7,338 bases of DNA from an uncultured Lachnospira sp. (GTDB lineage Bacteria > Bacillota > Clostridia > Lachnospirales > Lachnospiraceae), in contig CAAHEK010000049.1 in NCBI GenBank assembly GCA_900772425.1, positions 1 to 7,338 on the forward strand. The letters are read 5' to 3'. A program made the position numbers and the translations under genes. Below, one piece after another: positions 1-5,218 of this stretch (positions are counted from its first letter, which is position 1; each line of letters starts with the position of its first letter). The notes under the pieces are model-generated. The model searched no databases. It saw only the letters and a list, made by a program, of their open reading frames with translations, and was not told the DNA's origin.

Positions 1-432
1 AAATCCCACAAAATAAACACGAAGATACAGTACTGCTTCATTCAATATATCAGCCGGTGTCTGTAATAAACTCATCATTGCTTGTGATAACCCAAAACCA
101 AAGACTCCCAACAGTATACTTAGAATCAGGAAACTGATTAATGATGTTGATACTATTGTCTTCATTTTACTATAATTTCTTGCACCAAAATAACGGCTCA
201 CAAGCACTCCGGCACCTACCCCGGCGCCAAGTGCCACACAAATAAATACATTTGTAAGAGCAGCACAGGCTCCGACAGCCGCAAGTGCAGATGAACCAAC
301 AAACTGACCGACAATAATTGAGTCAGCCATATTATATACCTGTTGGAAAAAACTGCCCAGAATCATAGGCATAGCAAAAACAGTCAGCGCTTTAAGTGGC
401 GCATCTGTAATTAAATATTCATCCTTTGACAT
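1..432 (-). CDS. MATE family efflux transporter, N-terminal part (cut by window edge)
   Basis: This is the first 144 codons of a multidrug and toxic compound extrusion (MATE) type membrane exporter; the frame is open to base 1, so the C-terminal two thirds are missing. MATE proteins export drugs or metabolites using an ion gradient. The N-terminus reads MSKDEYLITDAPLKALTVFA and is followed by the typical first-helix segment with P-M-I-L-G-S-F-F-Q-Q-V-Y-N-M-A-D (about residues 22-37) and then I-V-G-Q-F-V-G-S-S-A-L-A-A-V-G-A, a pattern I recognise from NorM/DinF-like Clostridia MATE proteins. Further hydrophobic stretches lie near residues 55-75 and 90-110. I chose the ATG at 430-432 because AAGGAG lies 10 nt upstream; an in-frame ATG at 457-459 has no good ribosome binding site. 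It has its own promoter at 514-542. The substrate cannot be told. Confidence 0.9.
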   Translation of the reverse strand, partial: MSKDEYLITDAPLKALTVFAMPMILGSFFQQVYNMADSIIVGQFVGSSALAAVGACAALTNVFICVALGAGVGAGVLVSRYFGARNYSKMKTIVSTSLISFLILSILLGVFGFGLSQAMMSLLQTPADILNEAVLYLRVYFVGF

Positions 433-513
433 TCTCTTATTTCTCCTTGAATTCCTCATTTTTATCTTGAAGCTGATTACCTGAACAACTTGCCTTTCTA
501 ATGAATATACGGA

Positions 514-542
514 ATTATAGAATGGAGATTAGCAAATGTCAA
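514..542 (-). promoter_or_regulatory. Consensus sigma-A promoter for the MATE gene
   Basis: On the minus strand TTGACA (537-542) is followed by a 17-nt spacer and TATAAT (514-519), a perfect match to the housekeeping promoter. Transcription would start near base 507, leaving a leader of about 75 nt before the MATE start codon. I see no clear operator or riboswitch fold in the leader. The promoter starts 20 bp past the flavodoxin stop codon, so the two genes can be expressed separately. Confidence 0.85.
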
Positions 543-561
543 TGAACATATTATCACAACC

Positions 562-1095
562 TTAATCATAAACTTCATCTTCACCTGTTTTCAGAAATGT
601 AATGACCTTTTCCAGTCTTTCAAGATCACCTTTATCAGGGTGAGACAAAGCACAATCAAAATTATCAATCAACATATCCAGATTAGCTGGTTGTTCCGAA
701 TTCTCTTTCATTTTCACATAGCGTTCCCGCACAGACTGCGGCATCTTGCCCTGACACATATACTCTCCAACAATAACATTGCTTGAATCAATGACTTGTT
801 TGACTTGTTCAAGAACTTTATTAAAATATTCATTACTCCTGCCAAAACCGGCTGTTCCAAATAGAAAAATCTTCTTATTTTTTAATTTAGATAACAAACC
901 TAATGCCTTATTATCCGCATTTCCTTTATCTGTCCAAAATCCAACATACAGCATATCGGATTGAGGTTCCTGTTCTTTGATTTCTCCAAAATACTCGCAC
1001 TCATCAGATGGTAAAATATCGTAGATTGCATCAGCAAGCATCTTCGTATTACCTGTTAAACTACTGAATACTATCGAATAATTTCCATGCTTCAT
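562..1095 (-). CDS. Flavodoxin family protein (BilS-like group)
   Basis: A 177-residue single-domain flavodoxin-like protein, expected to bind FMN and carry electrons in the cytoplasm. Residues 8-18 (IVFSSLTGNTK) form the phosphate-binding loop after the first beta strand. Other conserved-looking segments are YVGFWTDKG (50-58), IFLFGTAGFG (76-85) around the flavin, and YMCQGKMPQSVRERY (112-126) with Cys114. This pattern recalls the flavodoxin_3/BilS group common in gut Clostridia, where BilS accompanies bilirubin reductase BilR. No BilR-like gene is in this window, so the BilS link is only a family resemblance and the redox partner is unknown. GGAGG lies 8 nt before the ATG at 1093-1095. A promoter sits at 1130-1158, so the gene is probably its own transcription unit. 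I see no clear terminator after the stop. Confidence 0.9.
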   Translation of the reverse strand: MKHGNYSIVFSSLTGNTKMLADAIYDILPSDECEYFGEIKEQEPQSDMLYVGFWTDKGNADNKALGLLSKLKNKKIFLFGTAGFGRSNEYFNKVLEQVKQVIDSSNVIVGEYMCQGKMPQSVRERYVKMKENSEQPANLDMLIDNFDCALSHPDKGDLERLEKVITFLKTGEDEVYD

Positions 1096-1129
1096 ATCTA
1101 AATCCTCCAGCCACAGATTATATATGTTT

Positions 1130-1158
1130 ATTGTACTATTCTTGATATATTAAGTCAA
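1130..1158 (-). promoter_or_regulatory. Sigma-A promoter for the flavodoxin gene
   Basis: Minus-strand TTGACT (1153-1158), a 17-nt spacer and TACAAT (1130-1135) make a near-consensus promoter. The predicted start near 1123 gives a short leader of about 28 nt that ends in the GGAGG ribosome binding site. Confidence 0.75.
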
Positions 1159-1188
1159 TTTTCCATAATTATACAGATCCATATTACA

Positions 1189-1380
1189 TTACACTAGTCT
1201 GTTAAGTGCTTCTGTCGCAAGTGCGCTACGCACAGACTCTTTCTCTGTAAATGTTATCTGCGCACATTTAGTACTGCCTTTCATATTATGAGCAAGATAT
1301 GTGAGTCCTGAATTAGTCTTGTCCAAAAATGGAACATCAATCTGGTTAGTATCGCCAAGAATCACCAGTTTTGACCCCTG
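1189..1380 (-). pseudogene. C-terminal remnant of a PhoH-family ATPase
   Basis: A 63-codon open stretch ending in TAA (1189-1191) encodes GSKLVILGDTNQIDVPFLD, then N-S-G-L-T-Y-L-A and Q-I-T-F-T-E-K-E-S-V-R-S-A-L-A. These are the closing motifs of PhoH-like ATPases: the L-x-G-D-x-x-Q-I-D strand, the NGL segment, and the C-terminal tail with an E-S-V-R-S-x-L-A pattern that I recall from Clostridia PhoH proteins. It has no start codon or ribosome binding site, and a stop codon lies three codons upstream in the same frame. The Walker A part and most of the protein (normally over 400 residues) are absent. A further PhoH piece lies just upstream, fused to an HD-domain start (1441-1518). A run of four G on the minus strand (1374-1377) is a likely site of one frameshift. 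I regard it as dead sequence. Confidence 0.75.
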
Positions 1381-1395
1381 TCTCCATCATATCAT

Positions 1396-1764
1396 CTATC
1401 TGAATCTGTATCTGGGCATCTCTTCGTGATTGCCTTTTCTAAGTAAATCCTCAAGATTAGAATAAAAGCATCCAAGCAATGGTCTTGTCTTATCCTCAAG
1501 TTCTCCCGGGAGAAAACCACCATATTCCGCATGGTGTGACCTGTTAATTGCATTTCCAATATCGTGCATATATCCGGCAATCTTAGCCAGTTCAATATCA
1601 TGCTCACAATATCCGAATCTTTTAAGAATCATCGCTGCTGTATCAGCTACAATAGAGCAATGTATCTGCGAGTGATCCGTATATCCTAAAAGTCCAAGAT
1701 TATAATTCCCCTTATTTATAAACTCATTAATTTCTTTATTATTTTTTATTTCTTCAAATGTCAA
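1396..1764 (-). pseudogene. Truncated HD-domain hydrolase fused in frame to a PhoH fragment
   Basis: The 122-codon frame has two parts. Codons 1-82 are the start of an HD-superfamily metal-dependent phosphohydrolase: E-L-A-K-I-A-G-Y-M-H-D-I-G-N-A-I-N (about 58-74) with the His67-Asp68 pair, an upstream His31 and His77-His78. Codons 83-108 (bases 1441-1518) read G-F-L-P-G-E-L-E-D-K-x-R-P-L-L-G-C-F-Y-S-N-L, which is not HD-like but matches the middle of PhoH ATPases. The frame then falls apart and stops at 1396-1398, 15 bases before the PhoH C-terminal remnant. Start choice: TTG at 1762-1764, with GGAGG 7 nt upstream; no ATG fits. The 5' end is intact, with a good ribosome binding site and a possible promoter, so a short protein may still be made, but the second half of the HD domain is gone and activity is unlikely. 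Confidence 0.75.
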
Positions 1765-1822
1765 AAAACCGCCTCCCTTTACTTTAAGTGTAAATGAGAG
1801 ACGGCTTGACTGCTATCTTTAT

Positions 1823-1851
1823 TATGTAAAATATTGTAAAATTAATGTGAA
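1823..1851 (-). promoter_or_regulatory. Possible promoter for the HD/PhoH chimera
   Basis: Minus-strand TTCACA (1846-1851), a 17-nt spacer and TACATA (1823-1828) fit a moderate sigma-A promoter. The sequence is AT-rich, so chance matches are easy. A small inverted repeat (TTTAC at 1778-1782, GTAAA at 1790-1794) lies between it and the ribosome binding site and might be an operator, but it is too short to insist on. Confidence 0.3.
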
Positions 1852-1859
1852 ATCATCTG

Positions 1860-2035
1860 TTAAGTGTCAGATGGCAGCATCAAAATTGTAAGAATTATCG
1901 TTCCACCCAAAATTATAGGTAAAAATGTCCTTATTATATATCTATCATTGATAAATCCAAATTAATAACCAAGCTTCAAAACCTTTAGCGGTGAGCCAGT
2001 AGATTCTATCCATAAATACAATAAACTTACCCCAT
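1860..2035 (-). pseudogene. Possible membrane-protein C-terminal remnant
   Basis: Past the SdpI-like stop, one minus-strand frame reads about 33 residues from 1961 down to a TAA at 1860-1862: a lead with D-R-Y-I-I-R-T, then a hydrophobic run F-L-P-I-I-L-G-G-T-I-I-L-T-I-L-M-L-P. The same frame continues upstream, through a TAA at 1962-1964, into an open stretch reading L-W-I-E-S-T-G-S-P-L-K-V-L-K-L-G-Y. It resembles the end of a lost membrane protein interrupted by one stop. There is no start codon with a ribosome binding site. I cannot assign a family, and AT-rich DNA can give such hydrophobic frames by chance. Confidence 0.25.
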
Positions 2036-2662
2036 TGTTTTCCGATAAAACATATATGAATAAACTACTGGCAGAATGCATGGTACAATGACTAGCGCAA
2101 GAAATATCCACACATTTTGAAATGGTAAGGTTACAATCATGGCAATTCCCCCAATTACCATACATTTTCCTCCAAATCTATGTGTATGATACCAGTTGTC
2201 AGAATCATTCAATGCCCACGGAATGCGAAAACCAATGCTATAGTTTGGTTTTACCTTTGGAATAAAATTGCCTAAAATAAGATACAAAATTCCAACGATC
2301 AATCCGCAGACAAATCCAATATTGAGCTTATATCCCAAATTATATACATAGAGAATATTGCAATTAACCAAAGAAATCACCGGACAAATCCACATAACAA
2401 CATGGAATACCTTTTTGCTTATATTTTTTCTCTTGGGGTCAATATTAGTTGCAACTATACATATAAAATGAAAAAACAGCATCATTACCGGAAGTCCAAA
2501 GACTGCAAATGTTTTGGAACAATATCCATCTGGCTGATTATCCACGCCAAAATGTATTGCGACAGAAGCTGGCAGCTGTCTCCATAAAATTAAACCTATA
2601 ACGATTGGTAGCAATGTTATGACAGATGTTAATATTAACATTTTTTTATGTTGTTTAATCAT
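2027..2662 (-). CDS. SdpI family membrane protein (DUF1648 plus SdpI domain)
   Basis: A 211-residue polytopic membrane protein with about six hydrophobic segments (near 8-28, 52-72, 86-106, 115-133, 166-181 and 185-205). The N-terminal half carries the DUF1648 pattern, with L-P-A-S-V-A-I-H-F-G and P-D-G-Y-C-S-K (about 30-50). The C-terminal half has the SdpI signature GNFIPKVKPNYSIGFRIPWA (131-150) followed by W-Y-H-T-H-R-F-G-G-K. In Bacillus subtilis SdpI gives immunity to the SdpC toxin and also sequesters the ArsR-type repressor SdpR at the membrane. The gene overlaps the ArsR-type gene upstream by 8 bp (ATGATTAA), as in sdpRI, so they are surely co-transcribed and may be co-translated; GGAGG lies 8 nt before its ATG. 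No SdpC-like toxin is seen in the window, so its ligand is unknown; protection against an envelope stress or a foreign toxin is inference. Confidence 0.88.
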   Translation of the reverse strand: MIKQHKKMLILTSVITLLPIVIGLILWRQLPASVAIHFGVDNQPDGYCSKTFAVFGLPVMMLFFHFICIVATNIDPKRKNISKKVFHVVMWICPVISLVNCNILYVYNLGYKLNIGFVCGLIVGILYLILGNFIPKVKPNYSIGFRIPWALNDSDNWYHTHRFGGKCMVIGGIAMIVTLPFQNVWIFLALVIVPCILPVVYSYMFYRKTMG

Positions 2663-2930
2663 GGTCTTTTCCTCCTTTTAGTTCGCTAATCCATAATAAA
2701 ATCTCCTCAAGCACAGTAGCGTTAAGCTCATAATAAATGTATTTGCCATCCCGCTCGTCTCGAATTAAATCAACTTCCTTCAAAACAGACAGGTGTCTGG
2801 AAACTGCCGCACCCGAAATTGAAAAATGATTGCTAATCTCCCCGGCAGACATTCGGGACTGCTTAAGCAGATTAAGTATCTCACGTCTTGTAGGATCAGC
2901 AAGCGCCTGAAGCGTATCCTGCATGCTCAC
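2655..2930 (-). CDS. ArsR-family transcriptional repressor (SdpR-like)
   Basis: A small winged helix-turn-helix regulator. It opens with the family hallmark L-A-D-P-T-R-R-E-I-L-N-L-L, then the helix-turn-helix region M-S-A-G-E-I-S-N-H-F-S-I-S-G-A-A-V-S-R-H-L-S-V-L, and the wing L-I-R-D-E-R-D-G-K-Y-I-Y-Y. There is no cysteine, so it is not a classical thiol metal sensor. Start: GGAGG at 2938-2942 is 7 nt before the GTG at 2928-2930, which I prefer. The ATG at 2934-2936 is too close (1 nt), the ATG at 2922-2924 is 13 nt away, and the ATG at 2952-2954 has no ribosome binding site and lies only some 15 nt into the transcript, inside the operator. It overlaps the SdpI-like gene by 8 bp. It probably represses its own promoter, with SdpI relieving repression, as known for SdpR. 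Confidence 0.88.
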   Translation of the reverse strand: MSMQDTLQALADPTRREILNLLKQSRMSAGEISNHFSISGAAVSRHLSVLKEVDLIRDERDGKYIYYELNATVLEEILLWISELKGGKDHD

Positions 2931-2950
2931 ATTCATCCCTCCTTCATTTA

Positions 2951-2974
2951 ACATTTAACTTAAATATTAAATGT
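2951..2974 (-). promoter_or_regulatory. Probable SdpR-like operator
   Basis: A perfect inverted repeat with 8-bp arms (ACATTTAA at 2951-2958, TTAAATGT at 2967-2974) and an 8-bp AT-only-but-one centre abuts the -10 box of the regulator's own promoter and covers the expected transcription start. This is where an ArsR-family autorepressor would bind. Its assignment to this regulator is inference from position and symmetry. Confidence 0.65.
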
Positions 2975-3002
2975 ATTATAACACACCGCCTTTATTTGTC
3001 AA
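2975..3002 (-). promoter_or_regulatory. Consensus sigma-A promoter of the ArsR-sdpI pair
   Basis: Minus-strand TTGACA (2997-3002) and TATAAT (2975-2980) both match the consensus exactly, with a 16-nt spacer. The expected start near 2968 lies within the inverted repeat at 2951-2974, so a bound repressor would block it. Confidence 0.85.
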
Positions 3003-3107
3003 GAACACAATTACTTTTATCAATGCTGATTCTCCTGCTACTTTTAATCCCCTGAAACCTCCAGATAATTACAATTACATCACAATACATTCATAAAAAT
3101 ACGCTGG

Positions 3108-3145
3108 TTAAAAAAGAGTGGGAAGAACCTAATCTTCCCACCCTT
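3108..3145 (-). terminator. Rho-independent terminator after the dehydratase operon
   Basis: In the minus-strand transcript a 13-bp stem (3133-3145 pairing with 3114-3126, one G-U pair) closes a 6-nt loop, and a run of six U follows at the 3' side (3110-3115). It starts 16 bp past the dehydratase stop and separates this operon from the ArsR-sdpI promoter. Confidence 0.92.
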
Positions 3146-3160
3146 GTATCCTTACTATTC

Positions 3161-4912
3161 TTATTTATCGTATTCCAGATAAGCACCCTTCATTGGGCTT
3201 GCTGCAAGTTCACTGAATAATCTTAATACGCCCTTCTTATATTTGCGTTCTTTAGGTTTCCACTGTTTTCTTCTTTCCATAAAAATCTTGTCAATCTCTT
3301 CAGGTGTCATTCTCTTTCCTGCGACACCTACTATGTTAAGCTTTCTTTCCTCAACATCGATTTCAATAAGATCTCCTTCTTCAACAAGTGCAATAGGCCC
3401 TCCATCTACCGCTTCCGGGCTGCAGTGTCCTATTACCGGACCGGTAGATGCTCCTGAGAACCTTCCATCTGTAATAAGTGCTATGCTCTTACCCAGCTCC
3501 TTATCACTGCTTATTGCCTCTGATGTATAGAACATCTCAGGCATTCCGCTTCCCTTAGGTCCCTCATATCTTATAAATACAGCATCACCCTTCTGAACCT
3601 TATGATGAATTACTGCATCAAGACATGCCTCTTCACTATCGAATGTTCTTGCATTAAGTACTGCCTTAAACATTTCCTTAGGGCAGGCTGTATGCTTAAT
3701 TACTGCTCCCTCTGGGGCAAGATTACCTTTAAGAACAGCAATGCTTCCATTTTCTCCAATAGGCTTATCGTATGGTCTGATTATATCTTCCTTAGTAACA
3801 TTTACATTGTAGCGCTTATTGAAATCATCAAGCCACTTATTACATCTTTCATAGAATCCATTTGCCTTAAGCTCTTCAAGATTCTCACCAAGAGTCTTTC
3901 CTGTAACAGTCATTACGTCAAGATGGAGATGATCCTTAATTTCTTCCATAATTGCTGGAACACCGCCTGCATAATAGAATACTTCTGCTGGCCATCTTCC
4001 TGCTGGACGAACATCAAGAAGATAATGTGCTCCACGGTGTAATCGGTCAAATGTATCTCCAGTAATCTCAATTCCAAATTCATGTGCAATTGCAGGAATA
4101 TGAAGCAGGCAGTTAGTACTTCCTGATATTGCTGCATGTACAAGAATTGCATTTTCAAAGCTGTCCATAGTTACTATATCTGATGGCTTCATATTCTTCA
4201 TCTTTGCAAGCCTTACTGACTGTCTTCCTGCTTCTCTTGCATAGGCTAACAGGTCAGGACTTGTAGCTGGCATAAGAGCACTTCCAGGAAGTGCTAATCC
4301 AAGTGCCTCTGCCATTATCTGCAATGTTGAAGCTGTTCCTATAAATGAACATGCACCACAGCTAGGGCATGCATTACATTTTGCCCAGTCAAGCTTCTCT
4401 TCGTCAATCTCTCCTCTTTCATACTGCGCACTATACATTCCAAGCTGCTCAAGCGTAAGCATCTCCGGACCTGCATTCATAGTTCCGCCGGGAACAAACA
4501 CAGATGGAATATTAACTCTTGCAAGTCCCATCAGATTACCAGGAACACCTTTATCACAGCTTGAAAGATATACACCTGCATCAAATGGTGTTGCATTTGC
4601 ATGTATCTCTATCATATTAGCTATCATTTCCCTGCTTGCAAGACTATAATTGATACCGTCAGTTCCCTGACTTTCTCCATCGCATATATCTGTACAATAG
4701 TACCTTGCTCCGAATCCGCCCTCTTCAGCAACTCCCTTTCGTACCTCATCCACAAGTATATTAAGATGTCCACTTCCCGGATGACTGTCACCATATGTAC
4801 TTTCTACCATAACCTGTACTTTTCCGAGGTCTTCCTTCTTCCAGCCTGTGCCGATTCTCAAAGGATCTAATTCTGGGGCTAATTTTCTCATTTCCTGACT
4901 TACTAAACACAT
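3161..4912 (-). CDS. IlvD/Edd family dehydratase, probable sugar-acid dehydratase
   Basis: A 583-residue iron-sulfur dehydratase of the family that includes dihydroxy-acid dehydratase (IlvD), 6-phosphogluconate dehydratase (Edd) and aldonate dehydratases. Visible motifs: TDICDGESQGTDGINYSLAS (74-93), SSCDKGVPGN (117-126), CNACPSCGACSFIGTAS (179-195) and the C-terminal TDGRFSGAST (481-490) that carries the catalytic serine. Cys119 and Cys188 match two usual cluster ligands. The third ligand, the Cys of the PCN-x-HL motif, is replaced by Gly46 in PGSGHL, while Cys73 and Cys77 lie in a C-T-D-x-C-D-G segment like that of YjhG-type xylonate dehydratases. It is therefore not a standard IlvD, despite likely automatic naming as such. 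With a GntP permease at the head of the operon I infer dehydration of gluconate or a similar aldonate to a 2-keto-3-deoxy acid. The ATG at 4910-4912 has only a weak AGG-type site. It follows the HPr-like gene by 21 bp. Confidence 0.85.
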   Translation of the reverse strand: MCLVSQEMRKLAPELDPLRIGTGWKKEDLGKVQVMVESTYGDSHPGSGHLNILVDEVRKGVAEEGGFGARYYCTDICDGESQGTDGINYSLASREMIANMIEIHANATPFDAGVYLSSCDKGVPGNLMGLARVNIPSVFVPGGTMNAGPEMLTLEQLGMYSAQYERGEIDEEKLDWAKCNACPSCGACSFIGTASTLQIMAEALGLALPGSALMPATSPDLLAYAREAGRQSVRLAKMKNMKPSDIVTMDSFENAILVHAAISGSTNCLLHIPAIAHEFGIEITGDTFDRLHRGAHYLLDVRPAGRWPAEVFYYAGGVPAIMEEIKDHLHLDVMTVTGKTLGENLEELKANGFYERCNKWLDDFNKRYNVNVTKEDIIRPYDKPIGENGSIAVLKGNLAPEGAVIKHTACPKEMFKAVLNARTFDSEEACLDAVIHHKVQKGDAVFIRYEGPKGSGMPEMFYTSEAISSDKELGKSIALITDGRFSGASTGPVIGHCSPEAVDGGPIALVEEGDLIEIDVEERKLNIVGVAGKRMTPEEIDKIFMERRKQWKPKERKYKKGVLRLFSELAASPMKGAYLEYDK

Positions 4913-4933
4913 AATAATTACCTGCCTTTCTTC

Positions 4934-5167
4934 CTATCTTAATAAATTCATCTGTTCCAATTTTTCGTACACTTTATCTTTCTCACTATCATCCACACAC
5001 ATCTCTACATTGTCAAACTGTGGAAGACTAAATACTCCAAGCATCGATTTGGCATCAACTAAATACTTTCCACACATAAGGTCCACATCTTTATCGCAGC
5101 CTTCTGCTATCTGTACAAGATGCTTTGCATCAGTCATATTGTTCAAACATACTGGTATTCTTACCAT
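4934..5167 (-). CDS. HPr-like (Crh-like) protein lacking the catalytic histidine
   Basis: A 77-residue protein with the HPr fold pattern. L-V-Q-I-A (17-21) matches helix 1 of HPr, D-V-D-L-M-C-G-K-Y-L-V-D-A-K (27-40) the middle strands, and K-S-M-L-G-V-F-S-L (40-48) the Ser46 region, with Ser41 in the regulatory-serine position. Lining up on L-V-Q-x-A puts Asn10 where the PTS-phosphorylated His15 should be; His16 falls further into the helix. It therefore cannot be a normal sugar-PTS phosphocarrier. This resembles B. subtilis Crh, which lacks His15 but acts with CcpA when its Ser46 is phosphorylated. HPr-like proteins with a D-A-K-S-x-x-G-x-F-S-L core are known in Clostridia, with no role that I know of. 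AGGAGG lies 6 nt before the ATG at 5165-5167. It sits 51 bp after gntP and 21 bp before the dehydratase, in one operon. A regulatory role there is inference. Confidence 0.78.
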   Translation of the reverse strand: MVRIPVCLNNMTDAKHLVQIAEGCDKDVDLMCGKYLVDAKSMLGVFSLPQFDNVEMCVDDSEKDKVYEKLEQMNLLR

Positions 5168-5218
5168 TTGCAGCCTCCTGTTTTATATATTCTTATCAAA
5201 TAATGACATTTAATAGTT

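Noticed and set aside
457..459. Upstream in-frame ATG as the start of the MATE protein
   Set aside because: No ribosome binding site precedes it, while the ATG at 430-432 has AAGGAG at good spacing.
1392..1607. A 71-codon minus-strand frame overlapping the HD/PhoH chimera
   Set aside because: It has no family resemblance and no ribosome binding site, and the overlapping frame carries clear HD and PhoH motifs.
1854..1873. Short inverted repeat CATCTG/CAGATG as a terminator for the ArsR-sdpI pair
   Set aside because: The stem is only 6 bp with an 8-nt loop, and no U run follows on the minus strand.
1962..2165. A 67-codon minus-strand frame overlapping the end of the SdpI-like gene, as a gene on its own
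   Set aside because: Most of it overlaps the conserved SdpI C-terminus in another frame. Only the downstream portion is kept, as a weak remnant.
3602..4042. A 146-codon plus-strand frame inside the dehydratase gene
   Set aside because: It lies antisense to well-conserved dehydratase sequence, is Cys/Ile/Asn-rich without motifs, and lacks a ribosome binding site.
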